Part shown: piece after piece, positions 1 through 15,700 of the stretch
Layout of the letters: each line of letters begins with the position of its first letter
Numbering within the stretch: the stretch's first letter is position 1
Assembly: GCF_018320785.1 (NCBI RefSeq)
Contig: NC_054869.1
Coordinates: 29,180,289 to 29,244,288 of the forward strand
Source of the DNA: Cheilinus undulatus
Taxonomy: Eukaryota > Chordata > Actinopteri > Labriformes > Labridae
Length of the DNA stretch: 64,000 bases
Reading direction: 5' to 3'
Notes under the pieces: generated by a model
What the model was told of the DNA's origin: nothing
Seen by the model: the letters and a program-made list of their open reading frames with translations, nothing else
The model's database searches: none
Position numbers and translations under genes: made by a program

Positions 1-540
1 GTTGATGCCTTTATTTAAGTACATGATCAACTTGACATTCTTGGTTTAACCAGCAGAAAATTTTGATGGATACCTATCCCACTTAGAGGCCAAATTAATT
101 TAGATACAAAATAATTAATTTATTCAATAGAAACTCAGGAGGGAAAAGTCTGCCACTTGTTAAAAGAAACTGCCCATCAGCGAGGGACACTGCCCTTCTC
201 TTGGACAATGATAGTGTTGGACATTAGGATGATTTATGGAGACACTGAGTCATAGTTTTTGCTGCCTCAGGCCTTGAATGATGAGTGCAACATGAGCTTG
301 AGCCTCTTGTGAGTCTGAGATCTACAGTCCCATCTGTTGGCTCATCTCTGTGCAGCAATAAAAAACAGGCTTCAAGAAAACCCAGCGCCTTTCATGTTAA
401 CAAGGAACAGGTTATTCCTCCCACAGTGTGCTGATTGGAAGACTTGGATTATAAGAATGCACAAATTTTGAGAAAAAAGTATTGCTTGGACTTAATGAAA
501 ATTTGCATGTGCTGTTGTGTTTATTTTAGTGTGATCAAAC

Positions 541-702
541 CTTGTTGATCCAGAAGACCATAGCATCTTCAAGGTCAAAGGGCAGCTCCTTAGAGGCACT
601 GAAGGTGGAGAAGCGTTTGACAGAAGCCACCACTTTCTCAATGCTGATCATTTCCACGGTGTAAGCCATCATCAGGGCATCGATCATGGGCATGTGCGCA
701 CT
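541..702 (-). CDS. camsap1: camsap1 coding exon 3 (pre-CH region)
   Basis: 162 nt, phase 0 at both ends. Acceptor TTCCTTGACAG precedes AGTGCGCAC; the exon ends AACAAG before a GTTTGA donor. It encodes SAHMPMIDALMMAYTVEM, then a stretch ending EDAMVFWINK, almost identical to the mammalian protein. The next exon would begin VNLK by homology; it is not present in bases 1-540. Confidence 0.93.
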
Positions 703-3700
703 CTGTCAAGGAAAAGAGAGTCACAAGATGATTCAATTTTGTTTGTATTTCTTTTTCCAGTTTCCTATGTCATTAACATCAAAGCTTGAGGCAAAGAAAC
801 TGAGGCTGCTATCTATTGTGGGTTCATCTAAACAAACTAAAATGCTCATCTTCTTTGTTTGCAATACTGTTAAATTACATATTTACTTTCTGTTACTGAC
901 AAGCAATAAGGATTAACTATACTTTTAAAAAAAGTCTGTTTGTTGTAAGGATATCCTTGCTGATAATCCAATTTATTCAAATTTGCTCAGCTTGCTCTGG
1001 AGCCACAAAATCCAAACACAGTCTCATGTCCCAGACCTATAAACACAAATGCTTTGAAAGAACTTCATAAACCACTTTAAACATCTTTCAGGGTAGGATG
1101 ACACCTGAAGAGAATTTAAAACACTGTTTAAGCAAGTTTTACTGTTTTAAGCACATCTCAATCATTACTTTTGCAGGTTGAGAACAATTATCTAAAGGTC
1201 ATATTCTATTTTAATAATCAGTGGATTATGAACCAGTTGAGGATAAATGGAGGAGATTAACTGATTTGGGAAAAGACCAATCCAGAGCTGTTGTAAGACA
1301 ATGCTGGGGTTCCTGTAGCTTTACATAACAGATCAGGGTTAATCAAAAGTTAAACCTCTAGTTCAGCAAGATAGGTGTCGCTCTCGATATCCTAATGTAA
1401 TCCAGAGTTACAACAGGGGACTTTTTGTTCAATATGCCCAACACCTGGTGTCTACCAGCAAAAATATTTCCCCTTGATGGACTAGGCATTGCTAAATCAT
1501 AAATCTGCTGACATAATCCTGGGCTTTTATTTCTGTTTTTTAAAATCTCCCTCTAATTAAAGTTCTGTTACTAAGGGTCACTCCTTGTAAACAAAACAAA
1601 GAATAGGGAAGCAACCAAATCCATTACAGAGCAAGTACAGACATGATATTGTTTCAGTCAGTGCTTTGAGTAACATGCAGCTAGAATAATCCAATTGCTG
1701 ATGGAAGTGCTCAGAGATTAGGCTTGTTAACATAATGAATGAGAGGTATTCAGAGCTTTCACCACAGCACAACCCACGCAGACAATAAAAGTGAAAGTCA
1801 ACTTCCAGGAAAATAACTTCCAGTTATAAGAAAGAGAAGAAAAGATGAAGTGTGTAAAGAAAGCTAAAAGGAGCTCTAGATCTGCTCGCTCATTGGATTC
1901 ACTCAAACATTAGCTAGCCCAATGTTTTGCTGAGCTGTTTTGTGTTTTAAAGACAATTTAAGCATTTTTACATAAATCATTCTACCTAGCCATATCTTTT
2001 GTTAAAGCTGTTTAAGCTCTGCCTTCAACCAAATTATTTGAAAAAATGATCCTGGTTCAAAGAATATCTCATCACTTGTAACTCCTTGTCCTTCATTTCC
2101 TTTTTCTAAAAGACTGACATAGCCATATGGGTTTGAAACATGTATGATTATCCGTCTGCAGACTTCATTTAAGTCCCATTAGGGTGTTCCAGGATCTCAG
2201 TGATTACTGAGAATTTAACTTCCACACCTGTCCTGTAAAGAAAAAGTGCAATGATGCACTGTGATTAGAAAATAGGACTTCATTAGAGTACAACTGTTGG
2301 TTTAATCTGTTCTTCTTACAAATACTGGGATCTATGATGAGGTCACCAACATACAGGAAACAATAAATGCCGGACCAACTGTATCAATACTGTCAATGGT
2401 AAAATCTCTTAATTTTTGCAACATGGTCATCACAGGTTCTAAAGCATGTGTTGTGTATAGTGCACACACTAGGCATAATTGGTGCCACTGTTAGCCTAGC
2501 AGTGTGATAAGTGACAGATAACAGCTCAGATTTGAGTACCATCACCAGCATGTTTTGCTCCGCCACCCTATGTGCTCGCTTTGCAAAGCATCTCTATCAA
2601 CCTTTCTGGGGCTTTGACACAAGTTATGAACGGCAACAGGTTGATCTTGGGCCTAGCACTGCATCAATTTGTAATAGCACATCTTAAAAAACTAAAGATG
2701 ACTCAAAGAAGCAGGCTGTGGTGTTAAACAAGGTCAGAGAAGCAGTTGTAAACATGATTGCTCTATACCCCTACTGGCACTTCTGCTACAGCTCAGCCAA
2801 AACTACGATAAATAGCTGTTTCAGACAAGTTCTTTACAATACAAGTCTGTTTTTAGCATTTTACTTGAATGCTTTGACTGCAAACTGCCAGATTAGGAAA
2901 TGTGGTGTTAACAGTAGCGGTTTGAGACACCTCAGCTACAGAGAAATTCAACCTCAAACTACATATGAGGTTAAGAAGGAAATGAACAGAGAGACACTTA
3001 TCATTATTCTGTGATCTTATATTCAGTATGAAATCACAGGCTTGTTTTAGGAGAAAGAAGGGCCTAGCAGCACCTGAACATGCATCTAAATGCGTCATCT
3101 CTTTTAACTTAGTATTATGCAAAAGGCATAAAAACACCCTAATATAAATTCAAGGCCATATTGCCCAGTCTTGCCTTAAATAAGGAAGTCACTGGCAAAT
3201 TCACACAGTTTTATTAACTATAACCCATGTTCCTCAGCAAAAGGTATTACTGGTCAGTACATGGTAGTTATTTTATTTTAATCTCATATACTACTATCAG
3301 CCTTAAAACCTTCTATTGTCATGTATAACTACACGTTTTTTTCTTTTTAACCAAAGCAATACAATGTTAACCAAAGCATGAAATGTTTATAAAACATAAA
3401 ACTGCAGCATTGCAAGACAATTTTAGCGCAATGTGACCTGCTTTGACCAATTTCAGTGCTTAACATACTTAAAGGGCACATACAAAAGCATGATGTGCAG
3501 TTCAATCTTTTGTTCTCCTCTCACTCTGTTTTCTGCCCTCTACCAGCACACCGTGGAGCTCCATGGGGAGCAGGAACTACTTTTGCCTTGAGCTGTATGA
3601 GATGTGTGAATGCTGACTGACAGACAGACCCTGCACATGCACACATGTACAAAGTGCAAGTGGACAAAAGAGTACCTGCTAGCTATGATGGTCTAACAAG

Positions 3701-6700
3701 TCCCAGCTGTTGCCCCAAAAGAGGCAGAGATGGGGGAGAGGAACTGTCTGCGGGTACAAAATGCAAGTTGCTATGGAAACGCCTTGCTAAGTCAGCAAAC
3801 TTAAAGTGGGGGTGTTGGACAGTCTATCAGAGATAAGCGGTGTCCTGATGAGGATTTTCTATTTCCTTACCAGGCTTTGTGTCTGGCTGCTTACACTCAG
3901 GCTTGCATGGATTATTTTGTCAGGCTGCAAAGAGGAAGCGCAGGCACACACCCCTGACGAGCCGGCCTGCAGAGAGGAGGGCCTGCTCTACACATCATCG
4001 CTGGTTGCTATGGTAACAAAAGGGTAGGAAGATGGCTGGGAGCAAGTGAGCTGGTTGGTTTTTACTGTATGCAGTGTGAAGTGTTGTGGTGGTGAAAATG
4101 TGAGACATTAGATCCCATTTGCAGAGACCGAGGGTGTGTATGTGTCTGTGTGTGTGTTTATCTGTGCTATCTAAAATTCACTGACTGTACTTTGGCGCAT
4201 CTCTGCTGATTCAGGTCATACCTAAACAAATGAAGGTTACAAACAGAAATTTAACCTATGTACACGCTGATTTGTAAAAGCATTAAAGGTGTAAACTCAC
4301 GTGATGACTTTAGAAAGGGTCAGAAGATCAAAGTCAATAGTTTCCCAAATTAACAGTTGACTTTCAAAATATTTGTATTCCAGAAAAAAATCAGTAATGA
4401 ACAAAAAAAACATGCTGGATAAATGGCAGGAGAGATGTTCAAGTTCTGGCATTCAGCAAATTTTGTAAACACAAAGACAAAATGTAGCTGAAAAAATATC
4501 CCCAACAGTCGCTCTTAGAACAGACCTCTTAACACCAACACACCCGAGCAAATGGATCATTCTGAGAAGTCACCGGCCTCTAATAATCAAATCTTGACTC
4601 AAACAGGCTTTGAATCCTGTAGTGTGTGGCCAGCCTAAGGGGGTCTAAAGATTATTTAAGGACCAAATATTTACAGTTAAAATAATAGTATCTGCTCCTG
4701 CCACACTTTCCTGTGTGGGTCCTTCCCTGTATGAACTTAGCAGGCAGTTAAGGATGCTGTCTTGTGGGTTCATCAAAAAAAGTTCACCAACTTCAAGCAG
4801 ATTGTGCAAATAAATGCTTTTTGCACGCTGATTGTTTAGAAAACCAACACACAGCTTCACATATGAAAGTTAGAAATCTTCCTAAGTACTAAAAGTCTCA
4901 AGTTTCAGTTTCATTTGTAGCCATAAATCACAGCTGCGCTAGGAAGCAGATAGGGAGAGGGGGAAAAGAAACAGAAGTAATAGAACTGATTCTAAAAAAT
5001 GATAAAACAATAATAAAACAACTTTAGCAGATCACTGATACACTCTATTTCTTCGCAATGTGAGATCGTCATGTAGCGGACTCCTAGAATGAAGTGTATT
5101 GTATTTTGCACCTTTGTGTAAGAGAAAAATTTAATGTCCATAAGAGACTGAAATCACATACTTGGTAAAACAAAATTCTCTATCAAAACTAGGGTTGCAC
5201 AATATCACTTGCTAGATATGGGCATCAGCAGAAATTTGCTTAAGAAATTAAAAATCAATATCTGCTGATATGAATATTTCTTCAGATATTTACAACCAAT
5301 GTATCAGCTATTACTTTTGCCAAAATGTACAAATCTACCATCATGTGTAAGTGGTTGCCTAGGGTGTCACACACTCGAGGGGGCCCACGATGAGCCTTAA
5401 ACATTTTGAATGAAGCCCGAAGCATAAAACAACCACCAGACTGTCTACTTCCCTGCTCTTCTCTCACCTTTACTCAACTCTGCCTCTCTTTGCACAGGAG
5501 ACACTTGGTGTTTTCTACGATAAAAGGTGTGTTTATCTGTATCCATATCAGTTCAAATGAGTCTGAAAATATTGGCAGATTAGATAATAGGAAAATATCC
5601 AGCATTGTGGATTCTTTATCAAATCACTAAACTATTTCAAACATGAACAAAAACTGACCTGTTTTTATTGGTTCAGCTTCAGCTCAGCATTTGTTTTTTT
5701 TTTCATAGCTGTTCACTGAATGAATTTACGTTAATTGTTGTTCTCATAATGCAAACAATCTGAATATGCTAGTTTTGCTTTCAAAACGTTTTCAGGCAAC
5801 ATTTGCAACTATTTTCTCACCTTTTACAACAAAACATTGTCAAAATAATAGCAGATGACTTACAAATCAAAAATGTTTGTTAACGCAGTGGATAAAATTA
5901 TCTAGAACAACAGTTATTCACCTCATGTTCTTACTCAAAAAATGTCTTTCTAATGATTAGATAAGATGAAGATTGTATTTCCAGTTGAGTAAGAATTGTT
6001 CACTGCAGCTACATTAGGTTGGTAGCAACATAATGCTACCATTTTCACTTCAAAATTATCATTGGAGTAAGAATTTTCTAATATATTACCAACAACATGA
6101 GAAATGTATTTGGAAAACTACATGAAAAGATTTTACAATGCCACAGCCAATCAACAAACATCAACTACAATCACAGTCAAATTTTGCATGGATGTCCTTG
6201 CATGACCAGCTTGAGTAACATTCAAATTTCACCACTTAATTTGAATAAAAACTGATAACTGCACACTCAATTCATCTGTACATTGTTTAACTAAGTCAAG
6301 CCACAAAATATGTCTGAAGCTTACTTAAATGTAGTGTTTGTTATGAAATAACAAGGTTTAATGTATTTTTTACTTCACTTTAAGTTTTACACGGAGTAGC
6401 TGGCATTAGTTGTAATGATGGACAAGAATAAAAGCAATCTCTTCTCTCTGGTTTCACTGTGGTGAGATAATGCATCAGAAGCAGGAAGACCTGGGAATGT
6501 TAAAGGTAATGTGCAAAGTTATTATAGCTGGCCTGGTTTCCTTCTTCTCTGACAGGCAATCTGAGCTACAAGTAAGGTTCAGTAAAATCTTATCGTGTCC
6601 TGTTTTAGGCCGTATGAGTGGAACAATAAAAGAGCAAATACTTTTGTTATACCAACTTTTCCCAGAACCAGCAGTGTAAGTTGAATATGGTCACAAAAAA

Positions 6701-9700
6701 AACCTTGAAAATATGCTAAAACTTAATAGCTGCTATTTTTACAAATGTTGAACCACTTACCATTTTGATTGGTACACCAGCCAGGTCCTCATCTGTGACC
6801 GGTGTATCGTCACTTTCAACGACATAAATGCCCTTCCTGGAGAGAGCCTGGATGACGGACAGGTGGGACTGAAGGGAGGCCGCCTGCTCTGTCTTGAGGA
6901 TGAGGGCACAGACACGACAGTAGAGCTCACAAGACAGCAGCAGGCGGATGACAGGAGGCTTTATGTGTTCCTGGTTGTACTGGTCCGTGTAGAACGGGTC
7001 CCTTAAGTCCTCTGGAATATGGTCTGAAATTAAAAGATCAGCTAGATGAGTCATGATAGACTACAATTTGCCTCAGATGTAGTATATCCCATTTTTCCTT
7101 TCAAGGCAGAAATAATAATTAGTTCATAGTAAATGAATGAATTATAAATGAAAAAAAATGACAACAAGCATCTTTAGTATTAAAGTTACTGTCTGTCAAA
7201 TCCTGCACTAATCAAAGATCTACGGTGTCACCAGGCGACAGAACTGCTACAACTTAAAGTGCCTTACATGTAATATTTGCTGTATGCCAGCTTAAGTTTA
7301 CTTGGAGCAAACATGGCCATGTGTTATTGTAAGTCACAGCTTACTGCTTCAGAAGTACATTGGAAACAGATCCTTTCTAAGCTGAGTCCTCAGTGAAAGC
7401 AGTCATCTCAGGTGACACGGTGGGTTTTGCCAGTGCTAGTTTAAAAACACTGGAACCACAAACACTAAAAGAAAACAATGACCTACACAAGAAAATCAGT
7501 TGCTTTGGCTGTGAGGTCATTTTAAAACCAGAGCCCACAGCCATATAAGGGCAAAAGATGAAGCACTACACTTCTGGCATGCACAGACCAAATATATACT
7601 GCAAGATAAACCTTTTATTGAGGCCTGAAAAAGCTCTAAAATGTTGCACAAAACCTGTCCAAAAACCCACACCACACAAAACAGTGTGGTGACAGAAACA
7701 TCCTTGTTCTGTTAAATCTATGTGTGAGCTGCAGCATAAGCGGTATGTGTGTATGTGGCGAGTTCTTGGTGTCTGCTCTGACTGACAGAATAAAGAAAGC
7801 TACTCATCAGCAATCTCCTGCTCACAGATACAGGAAGGCAGGCAGGCTGCTTCTTGCTGCTGCTTTTGTGGATGAGAATTCACAGATCATAAATGTTGTA
7901 CTGCAAAATGGGGAAGCAAACAAACTTGGTTTTGAGATCTATCTAAAAATGTAATAGCAAATAATGATAAATATAAACATTGTCAAGCAAGAGTGAACAT
8001 GATCAGCCAAGAGCTGTCCAGTTCTGGACAATTGAGAGTCACATCCTTACAAACATGTTAAACACAAACTTTGTGCTCTGTATGGCTTCATCCCAAATCA
8101 CCACTTGCTCCTTCCCTTACGTTTTGCATGTTCATGCCTTGGAAGGGATGTCCCAATTCTTGTCAGAATAGAGAGGTAAGGTGAAGTGCCAGTAATCGTG
8201 GCCCTTCAAACAGAGATTTTCTGGAGGTACACTAAGGGTTGTGTATCAGTTGGGATTTTTCTGATGAAAGTGCTAGCCTGTGGCGCAGGCAGGCAGAGAA
8301 CATGGGAGAACTGCAAGCTCACACTTGAATATTACATCAACAGTGGACTATTTTACCTTTTGGGCTTAATTTATCATCCATTCCAGGATTCATGTGGTTT
8401 CATGTAAAATTTCTGGCTAAATGGTGTCAAAAGTTAACTTTTCCTTGTCAATGGCACCATTGTAGCTCTGTGACCCACTGACCTCTCTGTGACCCTTTGC
8501 TCTGGCTGCAGAATGAGATGTAATGTTGATATAGTGATGATTTATGATCGAGAGTCCATACACTGTGTTGTATTTTGAAAGAACCAGATATTCTATGCTT
8601 GTGACTTCCTGTTCGGAGCTTTCTGATTGACAGGAATTGATGCAGTTTGGCCACGGCCGGTGCTGAAAATACACCTGCAGAGTACCTCGAATGAAGTGGA
8701 GCAGAGTGGTGTTCTAGGGACGTGCTGCTGCCGGACTGGAGCACGGGCAGTGGAACTGATCTGATAGACTAGAGAGGGAGTGATTCACTCTGCTGTGCGA
8801 TTTGCCGGCATATCGCGGCCTGGTTGCGATATGTGGAAATTGGAGGTAAACTGATTCTTTTTAAATGGTGCCGGTGCCTCAATAGTGCCTGAATCAAAAC
8901 TTAAAAGAGAAAATAAGGGTGTTGAAAGTTGTCATCAGAATAAAAGCTGTCACGGTATCATAAGTGATTCAGACTCAAGTAAAATGTATATACCAGCGTC
9001 AGAGTCAAACAATAATGTAAATGTGTCAGTGTTGCTGTAGGAACATTCTAGCAGAGCAGAGTCATTTCTCCAGACAACAAAACTAAAGACATTCATTCAC
9101 TGCTGAAATAAATCATTCCATAACGCATTTCTTCCTTTTTTTGGAGTGGCAGAGGGTCGTATTTGGGTGGAATACTGAAACGAAGCCCCTATAACTATGT
9201 TATAATCTGGTCTGAGAGTATCAGGTGTGTTGGTAATGGTACCATGTTGGTACCGGATTTTGATACCCATCCCTAGGTACACTGCAAACTAGGGCTGGGA
9301 TGATTCACTTTTCTCCCGATTCGATTTTTTAACGATTTTTTAGGTTCTGATTCGATTTAAATTGCGATTCTACAATATTGCTGATTTTTGCAATCTTTAG
9401 TTAGCTTTTTAAACACCAGTGAAAAAGATGAATGATAATGATGCCTACAGACTATATCAGGAAAAATACACATCACATGTGAGTCAGTTTTTAGGATTTA
9501 TTCAGCAATATATTTTAACCAGCTGTTTATACTCTCTCTTCAAAAGCCTGGACTGTATTTAAAAGCAGCGATAATCAGTATAGAAAATAGGGGTGGGAAT
9601 CACAGGGTACCTCACGAAACGATACACGATACACGATACATGGTCAACGATACCTATATTATCACGATACAGCGATACTGCGATAATCGATATATTGCAA

Positions 9701-12700
9701 GAAAATTGTATAACGATACATCACAAAATATGTCTAACTAGAGAATACAAAATAGTTATAAAATGGTCAAGTGCAGGATTTCTTGGTTTATTCACAACAA
9801 TTTAGTATCAATTTCACAGAATTTGACACAGACTGAGCTAAATACTGAATATGAAGTGCATAAAGTCTATACATATATGTGTAGTATATATATGTATAAC
9901 TTATTATGTAATTTTAAGTTAATATCGAATTTAACAATGTAGAATTAAGCTATTTAAAAAATATATAGTCCTGCATCATCTCGCATTTTACCTATCTTTG
10001 TTCAATCTGAAGATGAGGATTTTCCCCATTTGTTGCACTGAATTAAAATGCTACCGTGATTTTCTTTTTTTTTTAAGAAAAGGGGAATAAATTGTTATAG
10101 AGTGAATGTACTCCAGTCTTTTATATTTCATATTTTATCAGTTTTTTATGTCATCACATAATGTGTTTGTGGAGGTAGATTATGGGAGACGAGCTGATCG
10201 TCATGTCCAGCTTTAAGACTGATGGACTGTGTTTTGCGGAGGGCATGACGTGACAGGCCAGTATTTCTTTCTTGTGTTACCGAAGCCGTCTTAATGACAC
10301 TACACGGGACAGGTCCTTACAAATAATACGACTGTGATTATGGTTGCATGAGTAGAGACCAGCGGTAGCTTCAACGGGCTTGTTTGTTGACGTTAGCTGT
10401 TAGCTGTAGTGCTAACGCGATGATGCCTAACTAGTAGATTTGTTGTGTTGTCTCAGTATTTTACTCTGGCGTGGCATATCTTGCAAACGACTGTCTAACT
10501 CCTGTCTAAGTTTGTGCTGTCTTTAATGTTTTGGAAACCAAAAAAGGTCCACACATCCACTATGAATGCAGCAGAAGTCACTCTGCTGGGTAGGTACAAG
10601 CATAGATATCTATAGAACACAACCGGCTCACGCGGACCGCAAGTCTCGTGTGATCTCGTTGTCTCAAGAGAGAAGTGGCAAGAGTCAACTGCCAGCTAGC
10701 GATGCCTGCCGCCAACTAGTGGTCAGGGGGTGAAATTACACCACAAACTACCGCACCAACCAAGTGAATAATTAGCTAATTGATTAAATATCGACACTGC
10801 ATTTTAAAATATCGATACAATATCACGCCAGGAAGTATCGCGATATTTCAGTGTATCGATTTTTTTGTCCCACCCCTACTGCAAACTGAGTGTTATGCAA
10901 AATCACCCAGATCATTGCCAGTCATCTGCAAGATTTGAAAATTACAACAATCTAATATCAAAATTTAATATTGTTTCAATGCGACTGGTCCTTTTGACTC
11001 CAAACATTTTTAAAATAACTCTTTTAGAAATGTCCATTATTGTCATCGCATTGGTTTATATAACGTTGTGAACAACTACTGATGAAGAATCAGGAGCTTG
11101 AATGGTTGCCCCATTTGGTTTGGAAGGATTTCAAAACTAACCCTTGTAACTGTTTCAAAAGGCAAGGGGACACTCAAAAACTAGGGGTTAGGATTAAAAC
11201 GTAGAAATGGGCATGAACCTAACTAAAATTTACAAGGCCTCTGTCCTCTTAAAGCAGATGTTAGCAGGGTCAGTTGCAAGTCTTTTGCAGTTGTTATAGT
11301 GATCTTAGTCAAAATCAGACACATTGTTACTGTTTCAGTTAGGGGTATAAAATGGCAAGGTTACTCTGCAGCAATGCAGCTGTGCCATAACAAGGTCTTT
11401 TTGAAAACCATCTTCTTAGGGGCAAAAATATAACAGTAAATGTGCAGAAAGTACTACTATTGGGCACATTCAATTTTGAATCAGAAATACAGCGTGATAT
11501 AATCACAAACTTGACATCAAAGGGGGCGATCCTAGGTTTTAAAGTAGTAACTCTTTGTTCTTCTATTCCTTTAAAGCCGAATGATGGACTCCTCTCCTGT
11601 TTGACTTATTTTGGATTTTGCCTGTGAACATTACATCACAAGGTTTTTTTTTAAGGCCTGTCATCTACTGATAAAACTGAAGAAGTAGGAATCTCCTGAT
11701 CAAGATATTTTGGCTATAGTTCTTATGCTTTGATATAATATCATACTTATGTTTACATAAAAGGCCTCTGAAACATTAAAACTGGTACCTATGGATAACT
11801 GAATCTGACCACTTTAATTTTTAACTTGACTCAAATACTAAACATCCTGACTCATGATTTCTGGTTGATTAGCAACAAATCACTGAAATTATGTGTTGTT
11901 TCTGTCGAAGAAAAAAAACTTTAAAACTGTATTACAGTTTTACAGAATGAAACAGTTATTGAATAATCACTTTGAAATCACATATATCCAACCCCAGCAA
12001 AAATGTACTGAGGCCTGTCATCAGCCAAATGCAATAACTGTTAATAAACAACAGCTAGTATGAGCTACCAACGGGAATGTTAGTCGTTCTAACCAGGTAT
12101 AGTAACAGTAAGCAACTGCTTAACGTTCTGTGCCCTATCATTTCCAAATGAAAAGTACAGCTGTAATTGATAAATCAGTGCATTTTATCAACTTTTAGTT
12201 TTTGACATTCACAAACTCTAAAAGTTAGACTTGATGATTATACAGTAATTTGCTTCACTGCAGAGCCCAGCTATAGTAAAGAGAAGCAGAATTACATAGT
12301 TTGCAGGCTGAGGTGAGTTAATACCGTCATCAGAAAGAAACATCACATTTTCAACACCATTTTTTCTTTTACTGATGTTGATTTAACAAAGCCTCTATTA
12401 TGAAGAAGAGCAATAATCCTCCCTTATGATACTGATATTCATGTAAGACTCAGCCAGCACTGTTCATTAATTGATCAACAATGCAGGATTTATAGAAGTA
12501 GCTTCTCATGGTCAGATCACATCTATCTTATAACTTTCATTCAACATACATTACAACAAAGTCTTCATCGATATGCTGTCTGCCATTGTGCATACACATG
12601 TCACATACAAGGATGTCATTGTGAAACAGCATATAACCATGCCACCCAGCAGTGTGGGTCATTCCTGAAGAACTGAGTTGGAGTAAATAAACCCATTAAA

Positions 12701-15700
12701 ACAGTGGGGGTAATTGTGTGGGATAACAAAGGGGTCTGGTTAGGACGAGACTTCACGTTTGACTTCATTCCACAGACACTGATGTCGTGTGGCAGCTGCC
12801 CCCCATCCTCATGCCACCAAAAGCCAGGCAGATAAATGCTGGGATGGGGTGGAGCATGAGAAAAAGGGCTGAGACCCAGGATGTGCTACAAACAGCAGAG
12901 TCATCCAACCGTGAGGAAGCACCAGACCAGGATCAGCACAAGCAGGGGAGAGCAGGGTGAAGACCAGCAACTGTGACAGGTGCTCACTCTCGCTGGTGTG
13001 TCTGATAGTCGCTTGCTCAGGTGGGCAGCAGCTGTGGCTCATACAGAGGGCAGTAGGACAGGAGGGCATGTACACAAACTCAGTCCTGCACGATCAAAGA
13101 CCAAACAGGAACCAAATGCTCCCAAATCCCTGATGATAACCCTACAATAACACACAGCAGTGCACCTGAAATATAGAAGGAAGTCTCTTTGTTTACATTG
13201 CATTGTTCCTGTGTGTCAGTAATTACAAGAAAACCACAAAAAAAACTGGTAGCATTAGGCATGCAGAAAACACCATTATGAGCCATAGGGTGAACATGAA
13301 ATGGGCCAAGTTTATTCAGTCCACATGGGAGGCTGTTAATTGCTGCTGCATCTGAGGGATGCGTCTCTTGAGGCCACCAAAGCTTTAGGGCTAACGTCTG
13401 CTCTATTTGGCCGAACAGCATCCCCACCCATGCTGATCTGTGTGATGCATCATCCTTGTTTGTACAGCAACGTTGTCATGCTCCATCTTTCAACCTGCAT
13501 GATTAGCTAGGGCCTATGATGACAGACTGAGAACTGAGCAAATTCCTACAAGCCACAGTACTCAAGGAAAAATATGAGTTTAAGTAATGACCCTCGCAGT
13601 AAGTAGAGCAAAATGATGGCTTGAGAAAAAAGAAGCTTTTTATCCACAATCTGGATGATCATTAAGATTCATATCTTACTGTCATTTGTTGACAATAAAT
13701 AGTTGAGATTCATTAAAGAAATCTTCATAATGACCACATATATGAAGGAGAAAGGAGTACACAATGGAGAGCTTGTTTTGGCTTTTATGATATGGTTCTA
13801 AATGCATGGCAGTGCAAAGCAGTGAATGATGGACTTGTACATCAGAAAGCGGAGGTTTAAACTGACTTCACTTAAGTGCTATGCAAAGATGATGGAACTG
13901 AATGCAATAGAAAGGCCCCCACTTCTCCTGGATGTTTGCATGGCTTTAAGCAAATCACAAGGTAGATGGCAGCCCAGCGGTAACAACACAATAGCAAAAT
14001 CATGCAATGTTAATCCTGTAACACTTTTAGGCTTTACCAAATGATTGAACACCTACCAAACAGGATAATCTCAGATACAATATCTGAGTTTAGAGGTTTA
14101 AATCTATCTATCTTCTGAAATTTTTTTTGCCAACATTCTCACATAATAGGATTTATCTAAATGTTAATGCATATGGTACAAAAAACACTGGGCTGCAGGG
14201 CTGATTGGAGTTTCTAGTGGGACTGCTTAATTCTGGCCAAAATCATAATTACTATTATTTTGATTAATATTGAGATCATGTTTACAGATTACACTATTAC
14301 TTGTTGATTTCGCAATATCTACATCAGTGCGAATTTCAAACGATTCCATACATTGATGTACTGCCTTGAAGGCAGCCACAGCCTTGTTACAAATTGTGCA
14401 AATTATTTTGCATTGTTTCAAATCACTCTCCTCAAAACTCAAGTGGTTCCTGACCCCGCAATGGATGGATGTCATTTTTAACTGAAATCGCAGTATTACA
14501 CTGATTGGGTGGCGCTGTATCAGCAGCAGTGTACATGTAGTCGCTGCCAAAACTTCCAAAGAGGAGGAAAAGGACAGAGAGTTTCCTAGATTTTCATCCT
14601 TGCAGCAGATGCCCATGACAAACACTGTGCTGCATGAACTAAAGCGACACACACATCAGAGCATGTGTGAACTTCAGACATGCACAAACTAAAGGACACT
14701 TGAACGTTTTAAGGAAACACATTCACTCAATGCAGTAGGATGGGCGAAAGAAAGCTCGCTGCACCTATATATGCATGCACTCCCAATATAAAACAAATCC
14801 AGCATAAAGTAATTTATGGTATGAAGGCAAAAAGAAATAAAAGGTGTAACACAATTTTCTGGTGGAAATTAGTTTCAGTTAAAACCAGTGATGATCATGT
14901 ACGTTACATGATCTAAAAAAAACATTTCTGACCATCAGTGTTTTAGTATGGACCTAATATTGAACATCCATTTAAAAAGGGTAAAAAAGCTTTCTGATTT
15001 TAATAGAAGTTGTTTTTAAAGGACAAAAACGGCTATCATCCAAAATCTTAATCAGGAGGCCAGGCCAGGAAACCATTCAGAATTAGAATTGGTCAATCAA
15101 TTTAGAATCAATGCATCTCTGGTTTAAGCACAACAACAGCAAACAACTGTAGTGCAAAATATTTTTTTAAAAGATTCAGCCTCTTAATTTTGCTCTCAAT
15201 GTGCACTAGATTGATGTTACATAACTTTAAAAGTACAAATTTTTATCCTGGTGGAGCATGCCTGCAGAACCCCGAGAAGGGTCAGGGTCCACATGATCAG
15301 AATAGTACCACCTCTGCCACAATTTGAGCCATGAAAAACTGTGAATGCCAGCACTACATTGTTAGGACACAACAGATTAACATCTGAAAGAGATTTCTGT
15401 TCCTGCCCACATTATTCAGCAACAGCGGATTTTTGTAGTAAGGGCTAATACTGGCCAATATTGATGTCAAACTAAAACATTTGTGCATCTCTAAAGATAA
15501 CATGTGCAATCTCTTTCAAATATTTGGCACCTAGACTCTAGTTTTTAATTAAAGGATTATTATATTAATTACTTTTTGATAAGTTTCAACACTGGTAACT
15601 AAGTCAATTATACTTAACTATAAAATCATTTTGCCTTTTAAAAAAAATTAAAAGAGATAAATGTGACAAACAGCACAAGACAGATGCAAACAAATATTTT

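Noticed and set aside
12809-13427. Two adjacent minus-strand frames (88 and 115 codons) in the camsap1 intron
   Set aside because: No conserved motif, no splice support, composition like local DNA.
14227-14652. 141-codon minus-strand frame
   Set aside because: Overlaps a DNA-element terminus at its end; no recognisable domain.
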